Source: Solimicrobium silvestre (lineage in GTDB: Bacteria; Pseudomonadota; Gammaproteobacteria; Burkholderiales; Burkholderiaceae_D). Taken from it: DNA of 64,000 nt. The stretch is from the NCBI RefSeq assembly GCF_002976435.1, contig NZ_PUGF01000003.1:124001-188000 (forward strand). Direction: 5' to 3'. Within the stretch, counting starts at the first letter, position 1, and each line of letters starts with the position of its first letter. Below are positions 25,367-35,900 of this stretch, in pieces. The translations under genes and the position numbers were made by a program. The notes beneath the pieces are model-generated. The model did not search any database, was not told the DNA's origin, and was given only the letters and a program-made list of their open reading frames with translations.

Positions 25367-27898
25367 ATGAAACAAGCAACACATGCACATTCCAAACGCG
25401 CACTCATTTCCAGCAGCATTGTTCTTGGTCTGGGCTTATTGGCCGACCCTGTTATGGCACTTGACGAGACGATAGAAGAAGACGGTAAAAAAGTACAACG
25501 GGTAGCTATTACCGGCTCGGCCATTAAACGCTTAGATGCCGAAACCGCCGCGCCGGTTGATGTGTATACCAAAAAAGATATTGAACGTACCGGCGCGACA
25601 ACGGTGGCTGAATTAATTAAAAGTCTGGCGACGATTGATATTTATGACCAAGGTGAATTGAGCGGTAATTCACCTGCCGGTTCTGGTACGGCCACCGTCA
25701 AAATGCGTGGTTTGAGTTCACGTAACGTGTTGGTCTTACTCAATGGCCGTCGCTTGCCGACTAACGCTATGGCAGATGGCAGTGGCGCGGGGTCGGCAGT
25801 GGATGTGAATACCATTCCGGTCAGTGTGTTAGAGCGGGTGGAGATATTAAAAGATGGCGGTTCCGCTATTTATGGCGCTGATGCGGTAGCCGGTGTAATG
25901 AACTTTATTACCAAGAAAAATTATGAGGGCTTTGAAGTTAAAACCGGTTATGGACAAGCTGCGGTGGGTGATGCGCAAGAAAAAACGGCTAGCGTGGTTT
26001 ATGGTTTTGGTGACTATGACGAAAATCGTTTTAACGTTTTAGCTACCGTCGATATTCTGCGCCGCTCTCCGGTGTATACCGCTAACCGGGATATTACCCG
26101 CTCTGCCGATTGGCGGCGCATGGGTGGTTTGGATGGGCGTAGCGGGTTTCATCCATCCGGCAATATTGTCGGCGGTGGGCAGGTAAAACCATGCCCGCCT
26201 GAAGATGTAAAAGGCAGTAGCTGCCGCTTTGATTACAACAAGTCCTTATTAACCGCCATCAATGGTGCTGACCGCGTGAATGGTATGTTGATTGGCAGTT
26301 TTAAAGTTAATTCCACAACGCGTGCGTTTACTGAGTTTATTTATTCAGAGAATAAAGACCATTTTTTATCTCAACCAGCGCCGGGTAATTTTAAAATGAA
26401 TGGTAAAACCGTTGCAGGCCGTTTTATGCAAATCGGCCCGCGCACGACAGATCGCAAAGGCAGTTTGGCACAATTTACCGTGGGCTTAGAAGGCAGTAAT
26501 TTTGACATTGATTGGGATGTGGCGATTGGTCGCGGCCAGACTAAGGTTTCTAATAGCGATTCCAATTACATGGATAAAGGCCTTTTTTATAAGGCCATCG
26601 ATAATGGCTGGATTGACCCAACCAGCACCACTAATTCCGAAGCTGAAATTAATAAGTTCAGAATAAGGCCTTACCGCGAAGCGACGTCTAAACTGACCTT
26701 TATTAATGCGAAAGCGTCGGCACCCATTATGCCGCTGGCGGGTGGCTCGCTTGCTTATGCAGTCGGTTTTTCTGTGAATAAAGAGGCATTGGAAGACACG
26801 CCTGATTTCAATCAAATTAACGATAACGTGTTTGGCGGAATTCGACAGGCTGCGGTGAATGCCAGCCGTACTTCTAGCGGCGTGTTTGGCGAGCTCTCTA
26901 TTCCCTTCCATAAAAATGTGGAGGCGCAAGTCGCTGCGCGTTATGACAATATCAGTAATGTGGGTAGTAAAACCAGCCCTAAGGTGGCAATACGTTATCA
27001 ACCTTTGCCGAGTTTAATGCTACGTGCTTCGTATGCGGGGAGCTTTTTAGCGCCGACGTTGAAGCAAATGTTTGGCGGCCAGGAGGCTGGTGCGGAGACC
27101 ACTGAAAATAAGATAATTTGCGCTGTATTTTCTCCAATTTCAGGCGCATGTGAACCGTTTTCTTACAGCAGGGTTAGTGGTTCAAATTTGAACCTGAAAC
27201 CGGAGACAGGTAAAACCTTTAATTTTGGCGTGGTGATTGAACCGATTAGTGCGGTGTCGATAGGCGTTGATTATTTCCGAATCAACAAAAAAAATGAGAT
27301 TGGTAAACCATCTGTGTTTCAGGCACTCAAAAACGGTCATTTCGGCGTTGTGAACGGTGAAGCTCAAATTTACATGACTAATCAAAATATGGCGAGCACT
27401 GACGTTGAGGGTTTTGATATTGATTTGCGCTACAAAACTGGCAGTACGCCACTCGGTAAAATCACCGTGCGCAATACCACAACGTGGTACACCAAAACAA
27501 ATTCACAAGAAATCGCTGGAGAGGACATGGGAAAATATTTAGGTACCTTTGCGAATCCCAAATATCGAAATGTGATAACCGCGTCTCTTGATAACGATGA
27601 GTGGAATGCGACCGCATCGGTACGCACTGTTGGCGGCATGATTGATTTTGCTTCGTCGCTGGATAATATACCGCCGGGAACACGGTTTATCCCTGCGCAT
27701 TCAGAACTTGATGTGATGGGACAATATACGGGTTTAAAAAATTTGACCTTCACTGGCGGGGTGAAAAATCTGATGGATAAAATGCCGCCGTACAGCGACA
27801 TGGGCACCCTCGGTCAATATGGCTCAGGCGGTTTTGCCCAACTCTACAGCCCGCGTGGACGTTATTTGTATGTGGGGCTGAATTACAAGTTTTATTGA
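25367..27898 (+). CDS. TonB-dependent outer-membrane receptor
   Basis: 843 residues. The signal peptide is followed by a short N-terminus with VAITGSAIKR (TonB-box-like lead). The plug domain (~55-190) contains VKMRGLSSRNVLVLLNGRRLP and VEILKDGGSAIYGADAVAGVMNFIT. The beta-barrel ends in the aromatic YVGLNYKFY required for outer-membrane insertion. It imports a siderophore, vitamin or oligomer using TonB energy; the ligand is not evident. A second, 5'-truncated copy is at 30741-32008. Differences between them cluster around residues 573-596, which carry two cysteines. GGAGACATAAAA precedes the ATG. Confidence 0.92.
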   Translation: MKQATHAHSKRALISSSIVLGLGLLADPVMALDETIEEDGKKVQRVAITGSAIKRLDAETAAPVDVYTKKDIERTGATTVAELIKSLATIDIYDQGELSGNSPAGSGTATVKMRGLSSRNVLVLLNGRRLPTNAMADGSGAGSAVDVNTIPVSVLERVEILKDGGSAIYGADAVAGVMNFITKKNYEGFEVKTGYGQAAVGDAQEKTASVVYGFGDYDENRFNVLATVDILRRSPVYTANRDITRSADWRRMGGLDGRSGFHPSGNIVGGGQVKPCPPEDVKGSSCRFDYNKSLLTAINGADRVNGMLIGSFKVNSTTRAFTEFIYSENKDHFLSQPAPGNFKMNGKTVAGRFMQIGPRTTDRKGSLAQFTVGLEGSNFDIDWDVAIGRGQTKVSNSDSNYMDKGLFYKAIDNGWIDPTSTTNSEAEINKFRIRPYREATSKLTFINAKASAPIMPLAGGSLAYAVGFSVNKEALEDTPDFNQINDNVFGGIRQAAVNASRTSSGVFGELSIPFHKNVEAQVAARYDNISNVGSKTSPKVAIRYQPLPSLMLRASYAGSFLAPTLKQMFGGQEAGAETTENKIICAVFSPISGACEPFSYSRVSGSNLNLKPETGKTFNFGVVIEPISAVSIGVDYFRINKKNEIGKPSVFQALKNGHFGVVNGEAQIYMTNQNMASTDVEGFDIDLRYKTGSTPLGKITVRNTTTWYTKTNSQEIAGEDMGKYLGTFANPKYRNVITASLDNDEWNATASVRTVGGMIDFASSLDNIPPGTRFIPAHSELDVMGQYTGLKNLTFTGGVKNLMDKMPPYSDMGTLGQYGSGGFAQLYSPRGRYLYVGLNYKFY

Positions 27899-27974
27899 TG
27901 GGGGTGATTTAAGTAGCCGCCTAAATCAAGAGAAATTTCGCGGCGTTAATTCTAAGAAATAAATGTAGCAACGG

Positions 27975-28028
27975 GGCAGGTCTAACTTCCCAATATTTTT
28001 CTGAAAATATTGGGAAGTTAGACCTGCC
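27975..28028. terminator. 25-bp perfect hairpin between convergent genes
   Basis: The arms are 27975-27999 and 28004-28028, perfectly complementary, with a TCTG loop. They begin GGCAGGTCTAAC and end GTTAGACCTGCC. It separates the receptor gene from the convergent lipoprotein gene. The preceding 27905-27974 stretch (GAAATTTCGCGGC...) is repeated after the second receptor copy and at 57432. Confidence 0.8.
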
Positions 28029-28040
28029 ACGCTCTTGTGC

Positions 28041-30104
28041 CTACTTCTGACTTGTTGAGCTATTTTCAAGTGTGATACGGATATGCCTGTCAATTGCGGC
28101 ATCAAAACTAAGTGAATCGACAGTGCCGTGAGCGCTAATATTTGCTGGTTTAGATATCAATCTTCTCCCAAGTATTAATTGGGCCCATATTGCCCGATTC
28201 TTTGCAATCGCTTCGTTTTTTTCGTTCTCACACTTCAAGCGCGTCTTCTGATCAGGAAGATTTTTTGAACAAACTGGCGGCGCATGTGAAGCGTAGCCCT
28301 CAACATGAACGGACGAGTAGTTGTAGCGCCAAAGATTCAACACGTTTGCCAACTTGAATAAATTCATTTCAATCGCGTTGTCATAAGTCGCACCTAGCGC
28401 AAAACTGGCATCAAACTCAATAATAAGTTGACCGTTCAAATTTGTGCAATGCGTTCCGTTAACGCTCGCGACTATCCTGTCGCAGACTGGATCTGGTTTG
28501 ACATCTGGTTTCGGAATGGCCGCCAATACCTTGTCCAGCGTAGATTTAAATATAGCGGAATCTGCATCAAGTTGGCTGGCAGCCTGTGCTGCAGCAGCTT
28601 TAATTGCCTGTTGCGAATCAGCTAGATTAGACGTCTTGTTTACTATGGCCGATACAATCGCCTGACCGCAGGCCTGACGTACAACGGACAATGTATTTAC
28701 GTCTTTGCCGTTGCTCAATGTTAATGCCTCCTCAATTGCAGAACAAAGTGCAACTTGATCAACCATCGCTGGTGCTTTGTTATTTTTAATATCACTTACG
28801 TAGGCATCACTTGCTTCACTTAAGATTGTATTGACATAGGTATCGCCAGACTTGTCCTTTTCTTTCGCCTCCTTTAGTGCAGACTCTCTTGCATCACCTG
28901 TTAAGGGCCCATCTTTCGCAAGATCAATTTGCACATTAATCAGAGTCTCATATAAAAATGGGGTAAACATGGAACGATTTTGAGCGGCATCTGCCGTGCC
29001 CAATCCCATTTTTTCGCACGCCGCTGAGGCGAACGCCAACTTGGCCGTATTCGTTGGAAAACCTTTGTTTATAACGTCGTTGAAAATATGGTCAAATTGT
29101 TTTTGCAATTTATCTTGCTCTAAATAGACCGCCAAATTGATAGCGCCAAAAAATCGCTCATCGACTTTATCGATCGCATGATCAGCTTGACTCAACATAC
29201 CATCGATTACTGTTAACATTCGCGCTGCGACTTTGTTGTAGACTTTAAATGCCATGAGATCCGACGCAGCACCTTCAAAGTCTTTGCTTGATAATCTCTC
29301 CAGCGTCTCCTTTCCATTTTCAAGTCTTGCATCCAACCCATTAATAGTAGTCGAAAGCTTGGTGTACTCTTCAATTAAAGTATCCATTCCTGGAGCCTGA
29401 TAATCAAATTTAAATTTTGTCAACTGATTATTCAGCGCAACTAAATCCGGACTAACCTTTTTTAGCGATTCTTGAAGCGTCGATACACTTTTCTGAAGAT
29501 CTGCAAATTGAACTACATCGGTTTGCAGTACTTCAGCTAGATTCATCATGCAATCACTTCGTTTTTTACAGTTATTCAACGTGGTATCTCCGTTAATAGC
29601 TACTTCACGAAGGCCAGTCAGCTGCTTCTTTACGGCACCGTTAGCATTCTTCAATTGTTCAAAGTCACGAACTAATTGGCCAAACGCCACATTTATATTT
29701 TCAACCGACACGTCGAATTTTTCTGCATTACTTTGGTTGTTTGCGCTTACTGCACCTATTTGTTTTTTAAATTCAGCCTCCAGATTTTCCTTCGTGTATT
29801 CGCTCGCATCAAGCGACAAATTTTCATCTGTTTTTTTATCGCAAGCGTTGAGACAAGTTCCGACTAATCGCACAGATAAAGCATCGAATAGCTTACCTGT
29901 TTGCTCCTTAGGTCCAACAGGAATTGCTTCTTGTATAGCATTACAACGAGACTCAGTCTGAATTGCATGATCTATCGTATCTTTGACGGGGTTTGAATAA
30001 CAGCCGGCAAGAAACAGACATAGAACTAAAGTCAGATAGGTGCAAAGAGTTGATGTTTTTTGATTCGCTTGTGAAGAAAAAGATTTAATACAGAATTGAT
30101 TCAT
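28041..30104 (-). CDS. large lipoprotein with OmpA-like C-terminal domain
   Basis: 687 residues. A signal peptide ends in the lipobox LAGC (Cys ~35). The middle (~100-530) is mostly helical and coiled-coil-like (LQKSVSTLQESLKKVSPDLVALNNQL). The C-terminal ~130 residues resemble an OmpA/MotB peptidoglycan-binding domain: IIEFDASFALG, VHVEGYASH, and IAKNRAIWAQLIL in place of the usual N-x-x-LS-x-x-RA. It should tether membrane to cell wall. GGAGAACTAAAA precedes the ATG. It is a single gene lying between the two receptor copies. Confidence 0.78.
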   Translation of the reverse strand: MNQFCIKSFSSQANQKTSTLCTYLTLVLCLFLAGCYSNPVKDTIDHAIQTESRCNAIQEAIPVGPKEQTGKLFDALSVRLVGTCLNACDKKTDENLSLDASEYTKENLEAEFKKQIGAVSANNQSNAEKFDVSVENINVAFGQLVRDFEQLKNANGAVKKQLTGLREVAINGDTTLNNCKKRSDCMMNLAEVLQTDVVQFADLQKSVSTLQESLKKVSPDLVALNNQLTKFKFDYQAPGMDTLIEEYTKLSTTINGLDARLENGKETLERLSSKDFEGAASDLMAFKVYNKVAARMLTVIDGMLSQADHAIDKVDERFFGAINLAVYLEQDKLQKQFDHIFNDVINKGFPTNTAKLAFASAACEKMGLGTADAAQNRSMFTPFLYETLINVQIDLAKDGPLTGDARESALKEAKEKDKSGDTYVNTILSEASDAYVSDIKNNKAPAMVDQVALCSAIEEALTLSNGKDVNTLSVVRQACGQAIVSAIVNKTSNLADSQQAIKAAAAQAASQLDADSAIFKSTLDKVLAAIPKPDVKPDPVCDRIVASVNGTHCTNLNGQLIIEFDASFALGATYDNAIEMNLFKLANVLNLWRYNYSSVHVEGYASHAPPVCSKNLPDQKTRLKCENEKNEAIAKNRAIWAQLILGRRLISKPANISAHGTVDSLSFDAAIDRHIRITLENSSTSQK

Positions 30105-30436
30105 TTTTAGTTCTCCATTTTTGTGAGAAATAAAGCATGTTCATAACATTGCGAATCGTATTTTTTGAATTGCCTATTTCATTAAAATTCAATAATTGAA
30201 ATTTCTCAAAGTACCTTTCGTCCTACAAATACTTTAGATGCAATTGAACAAGATAATACTCTGGAAAATAAAAAAACCGAATCAGCGCAAGGCTAAAAGC
30301 AGTTTTTGTACGTTCTTGGATACTTAAGAACGGAATTTTGGAATAAGTGGAGCGTATTAGTGGTTTGAAAACCACATAACGAAGGGCAAGAATTTATTGA
30401 AAATAAATACTACTTAAATTCCATGGAACATGTCAG
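30105..30436. other. intergenic region
   Basis: 332 bases. It holds the promoter of the lipoprotein gene and a small GTGGTTT/AAACCAC hairpin at 30360-30375. Nothing else is seen. Confidence 0.4.
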
Positions 30437-30740
30437 TTAGTTTGACTTAGATGCTATTTCTGTTTTTTCAAAATAAGCATTCGCAGCCCAACCAATTACT
30501 TCGGTAACTGACGCCGCCGTACTGGCATTAATGATGTTGCCAGCAACGGGAATCCATCCCACCAAAAATTGACTAGCCGTGCGTCCCACCATTGTCGCGG
30601 TAAACGTAAGAAGCAGATCTGCTGCAATACCTTTGCTGATCGACACGCCATGTTCAGCGGCAATTGACATAATCATTGCCGTTTGGATAGGCACTATCGC
30701 AGCAGAATCTGAACCTGGAATTTGGGCAAGTCCAGCACCA
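30437..30740 (-). pseudogene. 5'-truncated copy of the DUF697-like gene at 47298
   Basis: Its C-terminal ~100 residues nearly match the protein encoded at 47298-47669 (AADLLLTFTATMVGRTASQFLVGWIPVAGNIINAS). Upstream of codons for GSDSAAIVP...PGLAQ the sequence stops matching at ~30732-30740 and becomes receptor sequence on the other strand. The start region is therefore lost, and residual translation would have to begin internally. Confidence 0.75.
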
Positions 30741-32008
30741 ACAATTCCGAAGCGGAAATTAATAAATTCAGATTAAGGCCTTACCGCGAAGCGACCTCTA
30801 AACTTACATTTATTAATGCTAAAACCTCGGCGCCTATTATGCCGCTGACGGGTGGCTCGCTCGCTTATGCAGTCGGATTTTCTGTCAATAAAGAGGCATT
30901 GCAAGACACGCCTGACTTCAATCAAATTAACGATAACGTGTTTGGAGGAATTCGGCAGGCGGCGGTTAATGCCAGCCGTACTTCTAGCGGCGTGTTTGGC
31001 GAGCTCTCTATCCCCTTCCATAAAAATGTGGAAGCGCAAGTCGCTGCGCGTTATGACAATATCAGTAATGTCGGGAATAAAACCAGTCCTAAGGTGGCAA
31101 TACGTTATCAACCTTTGCCGAGTTTAATGCTACGTGCTTCGTATGCAGAGAGTTTTTTAGCACCTACGTTGAAGCAGATGTTTGGCGGCCAAGAGGCTGG
31201 TGCGCAGACAACTGAAGATAAAAAACTTTGCTCTGCTTTTCCTATTATTTCAGACGCTTGCGATCCGTTTTCTTACAGCAGGGTTAGTGGTTCAAATTTG
31301 AACCTGAAACCGGAGACAGGTAAAACCTTTAATTTTGGCGTGGTGATTGAACCGATTAGTGCGGTGTCGATAGGTGTTGATTATTTCCGAATCAACAAAA
31401 AAAATGAGATTGGTAAACCATCTGTGTTTCAAGCACTCAAAAACGGTCATTTCGGCGTTGTGAATGGTGAAGCCCAAATTTACATGACTAATCAAAATAT
31501 GGCGAGCACTGACGTTGAGGGTTTTGATATTGATTTGCGCTACAAAACTGGCAGTACGCCACTCGGTAAAATCACCGTGCGCAATACCACAACGTGGTAC
31601 ACCAAAACAAATTCACAAGAAATCGCTGGAGAGGAAATGGGAAAATATTTAGGTACCTTTGCGAATCCAAAATATCGAAATGTGATAACCGCGTCTCTTG
31701 ATAACGATGAGTGGAATGCGACCGCATCGGTACGCACTGTTGGCGGCATGATTGATTTTGCTTCGTCGCTGGATAATATACCGCCGGGAACACGGTTTAT
31801 CCCTGCGCATTCAGAACTTGATGTGATGGGCCAATATACGGGTTTAAAAAATTTGACCTTCACTGGCGGGGTGAAAAATCTGATGGGTAAAATGCCGCCG
31901 TACAGCGACATGGGCACCCTCGGTCAATATGGCTCAGGTGGCTTTGCCCAACTCTATAGTCCACGCGGACGTTATTTGTATGTGGGGTTGAATTACAAGT
32001 TTTATTGA
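30732..32008 (+). pseudogene. C-terminal fragment of a second TonB-dependent receptor
   Basis: This ~420-residue open frame matches residues ~422-843 of the receptor at 25367 almost exactly, including the YVGLNYKFY end. It lacks the signal peptide, plug and first strands. It has no promoter or ribosome site of its own, and the junction CCAGCACCA is shared with the truncated gene on the other strand. Of roughly 19-20 amino-acid differences to the full copy, more than half fall in a 24-residue segment containing two cysteines. It could act as a recombination donor for the full-length gene. Confidence 0.85.
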
Positions 32009-32084
32009 TTGGGGAGATTTAAGTAACCGCAGCAATCAGGAGAAATTTCGCGGCATTGATTTTAAGAAATAAATGCAATGATGA

Positions 32085-32138
32085 GGCAGACCTAGCTTTC
32101 CAATATTTTTCTGCAAATGTTGGAAAGTTAAATCTGCC
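32085..32138. repeat. imperfect hairpin after the receptor fragment
   Basis: It is homologous to the 25-bp hairpin at 27975 but decayed: GGCAGACCTAGCTTTCC opposite GGAAAGTTAAATCTGCC. The flanking GAAATTTCGCGGC stretch is also duplicated, so the duplication included the receptor's 3' flank. Confidence 0.65.
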
Positions 32139-32196
32139 CACTTTCTTTGGCTTCACAGTTTTCTTGGCTGTTAATGCATTGATGGACTTGTAGTAT

Positions 32197-32598
32197 TCAT
32201 ACGCCAACCGCTTGCTGCTGTTGCAGAGAAAATTTACAGACTGCTTCGATGTGATAACCATCTGGATCTATCAAAAAGGCGGCGTAGTAATCCGCTCCAT
32301 AATGCAGACGCAGACCCGGCGCGCCGTTGTCTTGTCCGCCTATAGCCAGAGCGTCCGCATGAAAGTTATCAACCGCCGCGCGCGATGGGGCAGCCAAGGC
32401 AAGGTGAAAGCCAGCGCCCGGTGGCGTGGCGTTTGGTCGCAGCTTCAAACAAAGAATGTCCTTGCCATCGTAAAGGCCATAGCCTATGGCTGTATTGTCT
32501 TCAAACACACGGCGGAAATCTAGTGCGGCCAAAGCCGCGTCGTAGAACGCACCTGCTTTGGCCAGATTGGTTACGCCAAGGGAAATATGGTGCAGCAT
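32197..32598 (-). CDS. VOC-family (glyoxalase/dioxygenase-fold) protein
   Basis: 133 residues, one vicinal-oxygen-chelate domain pair. It starts MLHHISLGVTNLAKAGAFYDAAL, with His as first metal ligand candidate, and ends AAFLIDPDGYHIEAV, with the terminal Glu ligand. AAAGGAATAAC precedes the ATG. Members detoxify glyoxals, open aromatic rings or bind antibiotics, and the substrate cannot be assigned. Confidence 0.9.
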   Translation of the reverse strand: MLHHISLGVTNLAKAGAFYDAALAALDFRRVFEDNTAIGYGLYDGKDILCLKLRPNATPPGAGFHLALAAPSRAAVDNFHADALAIGGQDNGAPGLRLHYGADYYAAFLIDPDGYHIEAVCKFSLQQQQAVGV

Positions 32599-32644
32599 GT
32601 TATTCCTTTAACTTCAAGAACGGAAAAAGTAATCTAATTATTGC

Positions 32645-32851
32645 CTACGCTAATGGGCTACCTTTAACGATGACATCGATTTGTTGTAACTTGGAAAATG
32701 TCGTGGTTAACTTCAGCAATTGGCAAGATAGCGGTTGAAGATCTCGTAATATAAGCCTAAATTTAATGTAACTCAAAGTGTGCGTCATCACTAGAGCCTC
32801 CTCAATTAATTCTTTTTTTGCAACAAAATGCGACCATTTACTTGCGTCCAT
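32645..32851 (-). CDS. small helical protein, uncertain
   Basis: 68 residues from the ATG at 32851, 46 nt upstream of the VOC gene on the same strand. It is basic with helical stretches (KKELIEEALVMTHTLSYIKFRLIL). It has no clear ribosome site and no known family, and it may be chance. The 32599-32963 gap otherwise shows nothing. Confidence 0.25.
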   Translation of the reverse strand: MDASKWSHFVAKKELIEEALVMTHTLSYIKFRLILRDLQPLSCQLLKLTTTFSKLQQIDVIVKGSPLA

Positions 32852-32963
32852 TATGAGTCTCGCCACCTAGCTTTAAATAGTAGCAATCCATCGAACATTT
32901 ACGGGATTCGATTTGCTAGTGCTTAGCGATCGTCTACATCAACGGAAGATCTTGGCCACACGT

Positions 32964-35900
32964 ATGCTACATAATCGCATCAACTTGCCTTCAAGACGCG
33001 GACTAACCGAATGGATGGCATTGATGTTAATGCTCGTGGCTTTCGGTGCATTTCTTACCTACTCCCATGTAACCGAGACAGATCGTATCAACAGTAGCGA
33101 GCGCGAGCGCTTGCATACGCTGACGAATGTAGTCGCCAGCGACATTCAAAACAATCTAACTACTGTCAACCATACATTAGAAGGGGTTATACAGGACTTC
33201 CTGGTGGGCCATCCAGTCCAATCTTCTGACGCGCTCTTGCTTCGATTGCGTGCCTTGGAGTCAGCCATACCTGGCATTCGCGCTCTGCTCGTATTGGATG
33301 CGCATGGATTGGTCGTTACAGCGTCACAGCCGATCCTGTTAGGCAAAGATCTGAGTTTTCGTGACTATTTCAAAAGAGCACAACAACAATCCGATAGCGC
33401 TACTTTATATGTGTCTGCCCCATTCCAGTCTCTCAAGAAAGAACCGGACTTGGTCATGGCAGTTTCTCGCGTTGTGCTTAGTCAAGATGGCCAATTTACC
33501 GGAATGGTCGTCGCAGCACTTAATCAAGATTTTTTCTCCGACTCGTTCACCCCAGTCGTTTATGCTCCAGACGTATGGGGTTTTGTCGTTCATGGCGACG
33601 GTGAGCAATTGCTGAACTATCCGGAGAAAAAAGGCATAGGCGGTACGAACTTAAACCGATCTGGGACTTTTTTCAGTCGCCATCGTCAGAGCGGTCAAGT
33701 GGAAAGCGTGGTGACAGGAACCATGTACACGACAGGGGAACGTCGGATGATGGTCTTGCAGACCATCCAGCCAGCCGCCTTGCACATGGACAAGGCAATC
33801 GTGATTGGAATTAGCCGCGAATTGACGGCTATTGCGGTACCTTTGCAACATCAAGCCGCTGCATACAGTGTGTTCTTTGTCGCCATTTCCCTGCTCTGTT
33901 GCTTGGCACTGTATTGGATGCAAACCCGGCGTTCTCGTATCGAGACACTACGAGTTGAAATTGAACAGGAGCGGCTCGACGCGAATGACCGGATAAAGCT
34001 AGCACTGCGGGGTGCTAATTTAGCGCTTTGGAGCGTCCATATTCCAACCAACACCAGATGGTTCGATGAAAATTGTTTTGCGATCATGGGTATTGCATCG
34101 CTTAGCACGAATGAAGATACCGATTTATTTCGCCAACGGATACATCCCGACGACTACGCCGCGTGTTTCTCTGAAGTAGGCACATGCATAAACGGCAGCA
34201 AGCCACTACTGGAAGTCACCGTCCGCATGCAACATTCCCTCGGCCATTGGATTTGGATTTTAACGCGCGGGCAAGCCATTGAACGCGACGCTAACGGGCG
34301 CGCCGTCATGCTAATGGGCACGTTCATGGATATCAGTGTTACCAAAACTGCTGAACAAGAAGTGGTTCGTGGACGTAATGAACTGCAAGTTATTTTTGAC
34401 AATATGACGGAAGGCGTTTTTGTATTTGACAACACGAATACATTGATCCGCGCCAATGATGCCGCACGCAGTATCCACGGACTGTTTTACCAGCCCCGAT
34501 CAATTGAAGAAGTGTGGTCTGGCATTGACGTATACCTGCCTAACGGCGAGATATTGCCGAAGGAAAACTGGCCGACACGACGGGGATTCCGAGAGGATTT
34601 CGTGCGCAATTTCGAATTGGAAATTCGGAGAAAAGATACAGGCATGGCTGTGTTTGTCAACGTCAATGTGACGCCTGTTTATGGCGAATCGAAAGAGTTA
34701 TCGTTGTTGATTGTGACGTTTACAAACATAACCGAGCAACGACTCACCCATGCGCTGCGCGAGAGTGAAGCACGTTTCCGCACCTTGATTGAAGATGCGC
34801 CACTAGCAATCGCCATCCTGCGCGGTGGACATTTCGTGTACACCAATCCGCGCTACAACATTCTGCATGGGTATGCGCCAACCGACGATTTAAAGGACCA
34901 GCCGTGGCAAACCATGATTTCACCGGAATCTCTCGATCAATTGCATGAACAAGAAACGCTAATTAATGAGGATTCTCCCATCGAACAAATGTTTGAAGCG
35001 CACGGGCTAGGCAACAATGGCAAACTGGTGCCCGTCTTCAAAACCACCACCCGGGTGGAATTGGTCGACGGGCCGGCCACACTGATTTTTGCCCAAGACA
35101 TCTCCGCGCAAAAGCGTGCAGAATCATTATTGCTTGAGGCGCGCGATGCTGCCGAGACTGCCAACCGCAGCAAAGCCGAGTTTCTGGCCAACATGAGCCA
35201 TGAAATTCGTTCGCCGCTGAATGCTATTCTGGGACTGGCTTACTTATTGGAACAGGCACATCTTGATCTCGATGCCCACAATATGGTGCATAAGATAAGA
35301 AAGTCCGGACGCATGTTGTTGGGCATCATTAATGACATTCTGGATGTATCCAAAATTGATGCCGGTCACATGGTGATCGAACAGGCGCCGTTTAAGCTGG
35401 GTGACGTAGTTGATAATATCGCGAGCAGCATGGGCGTTATCCTTGGAGACAAAGACATTCAGCTGATCATTCAGCCTCCTCCCGCAGGAATTTTATCCCT
35501 GATAGGTGACGCGCTGCGGCTGGAGCAAATATTGAACAATCTGACTAGCAACGCCATTAAGTTCACTCATGAAGGCCGTGTCGAGTTGTGTATCTCTTTA
35601 CAGTCCCAGAATGAGAAGCATGTTGTTCTGCGTTTTTGCGTGAAGGACACCGGTGTTGGCATTCCGCTGGAACTGCAAACAGCGGTGTTCTCGGCCTTCA
35701 CTCAGGCTGACAGTTCTACTACCCGCCGCTTTGGCGGCACCGGCCTTGGATTAACCATCTGTCGCCAATTGGTGAGCTTGATGGGTGGCGAAATTGGTTT
35801 GACCAGCACGCCCGGACAGGGTAGCGAATTCTGGTTCACACTCCCGTTACAACTGATCACCAACGCTGATTTCTCTTCGCCGGATATGGTGCGCGTTGAT

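Noticed and set aside
26486-27001. Long antisense frames within the receptor genes
   Set aside because: Mirrored in both receptor copies only because the sense sequence is repeated; no starts with ribosome sites.
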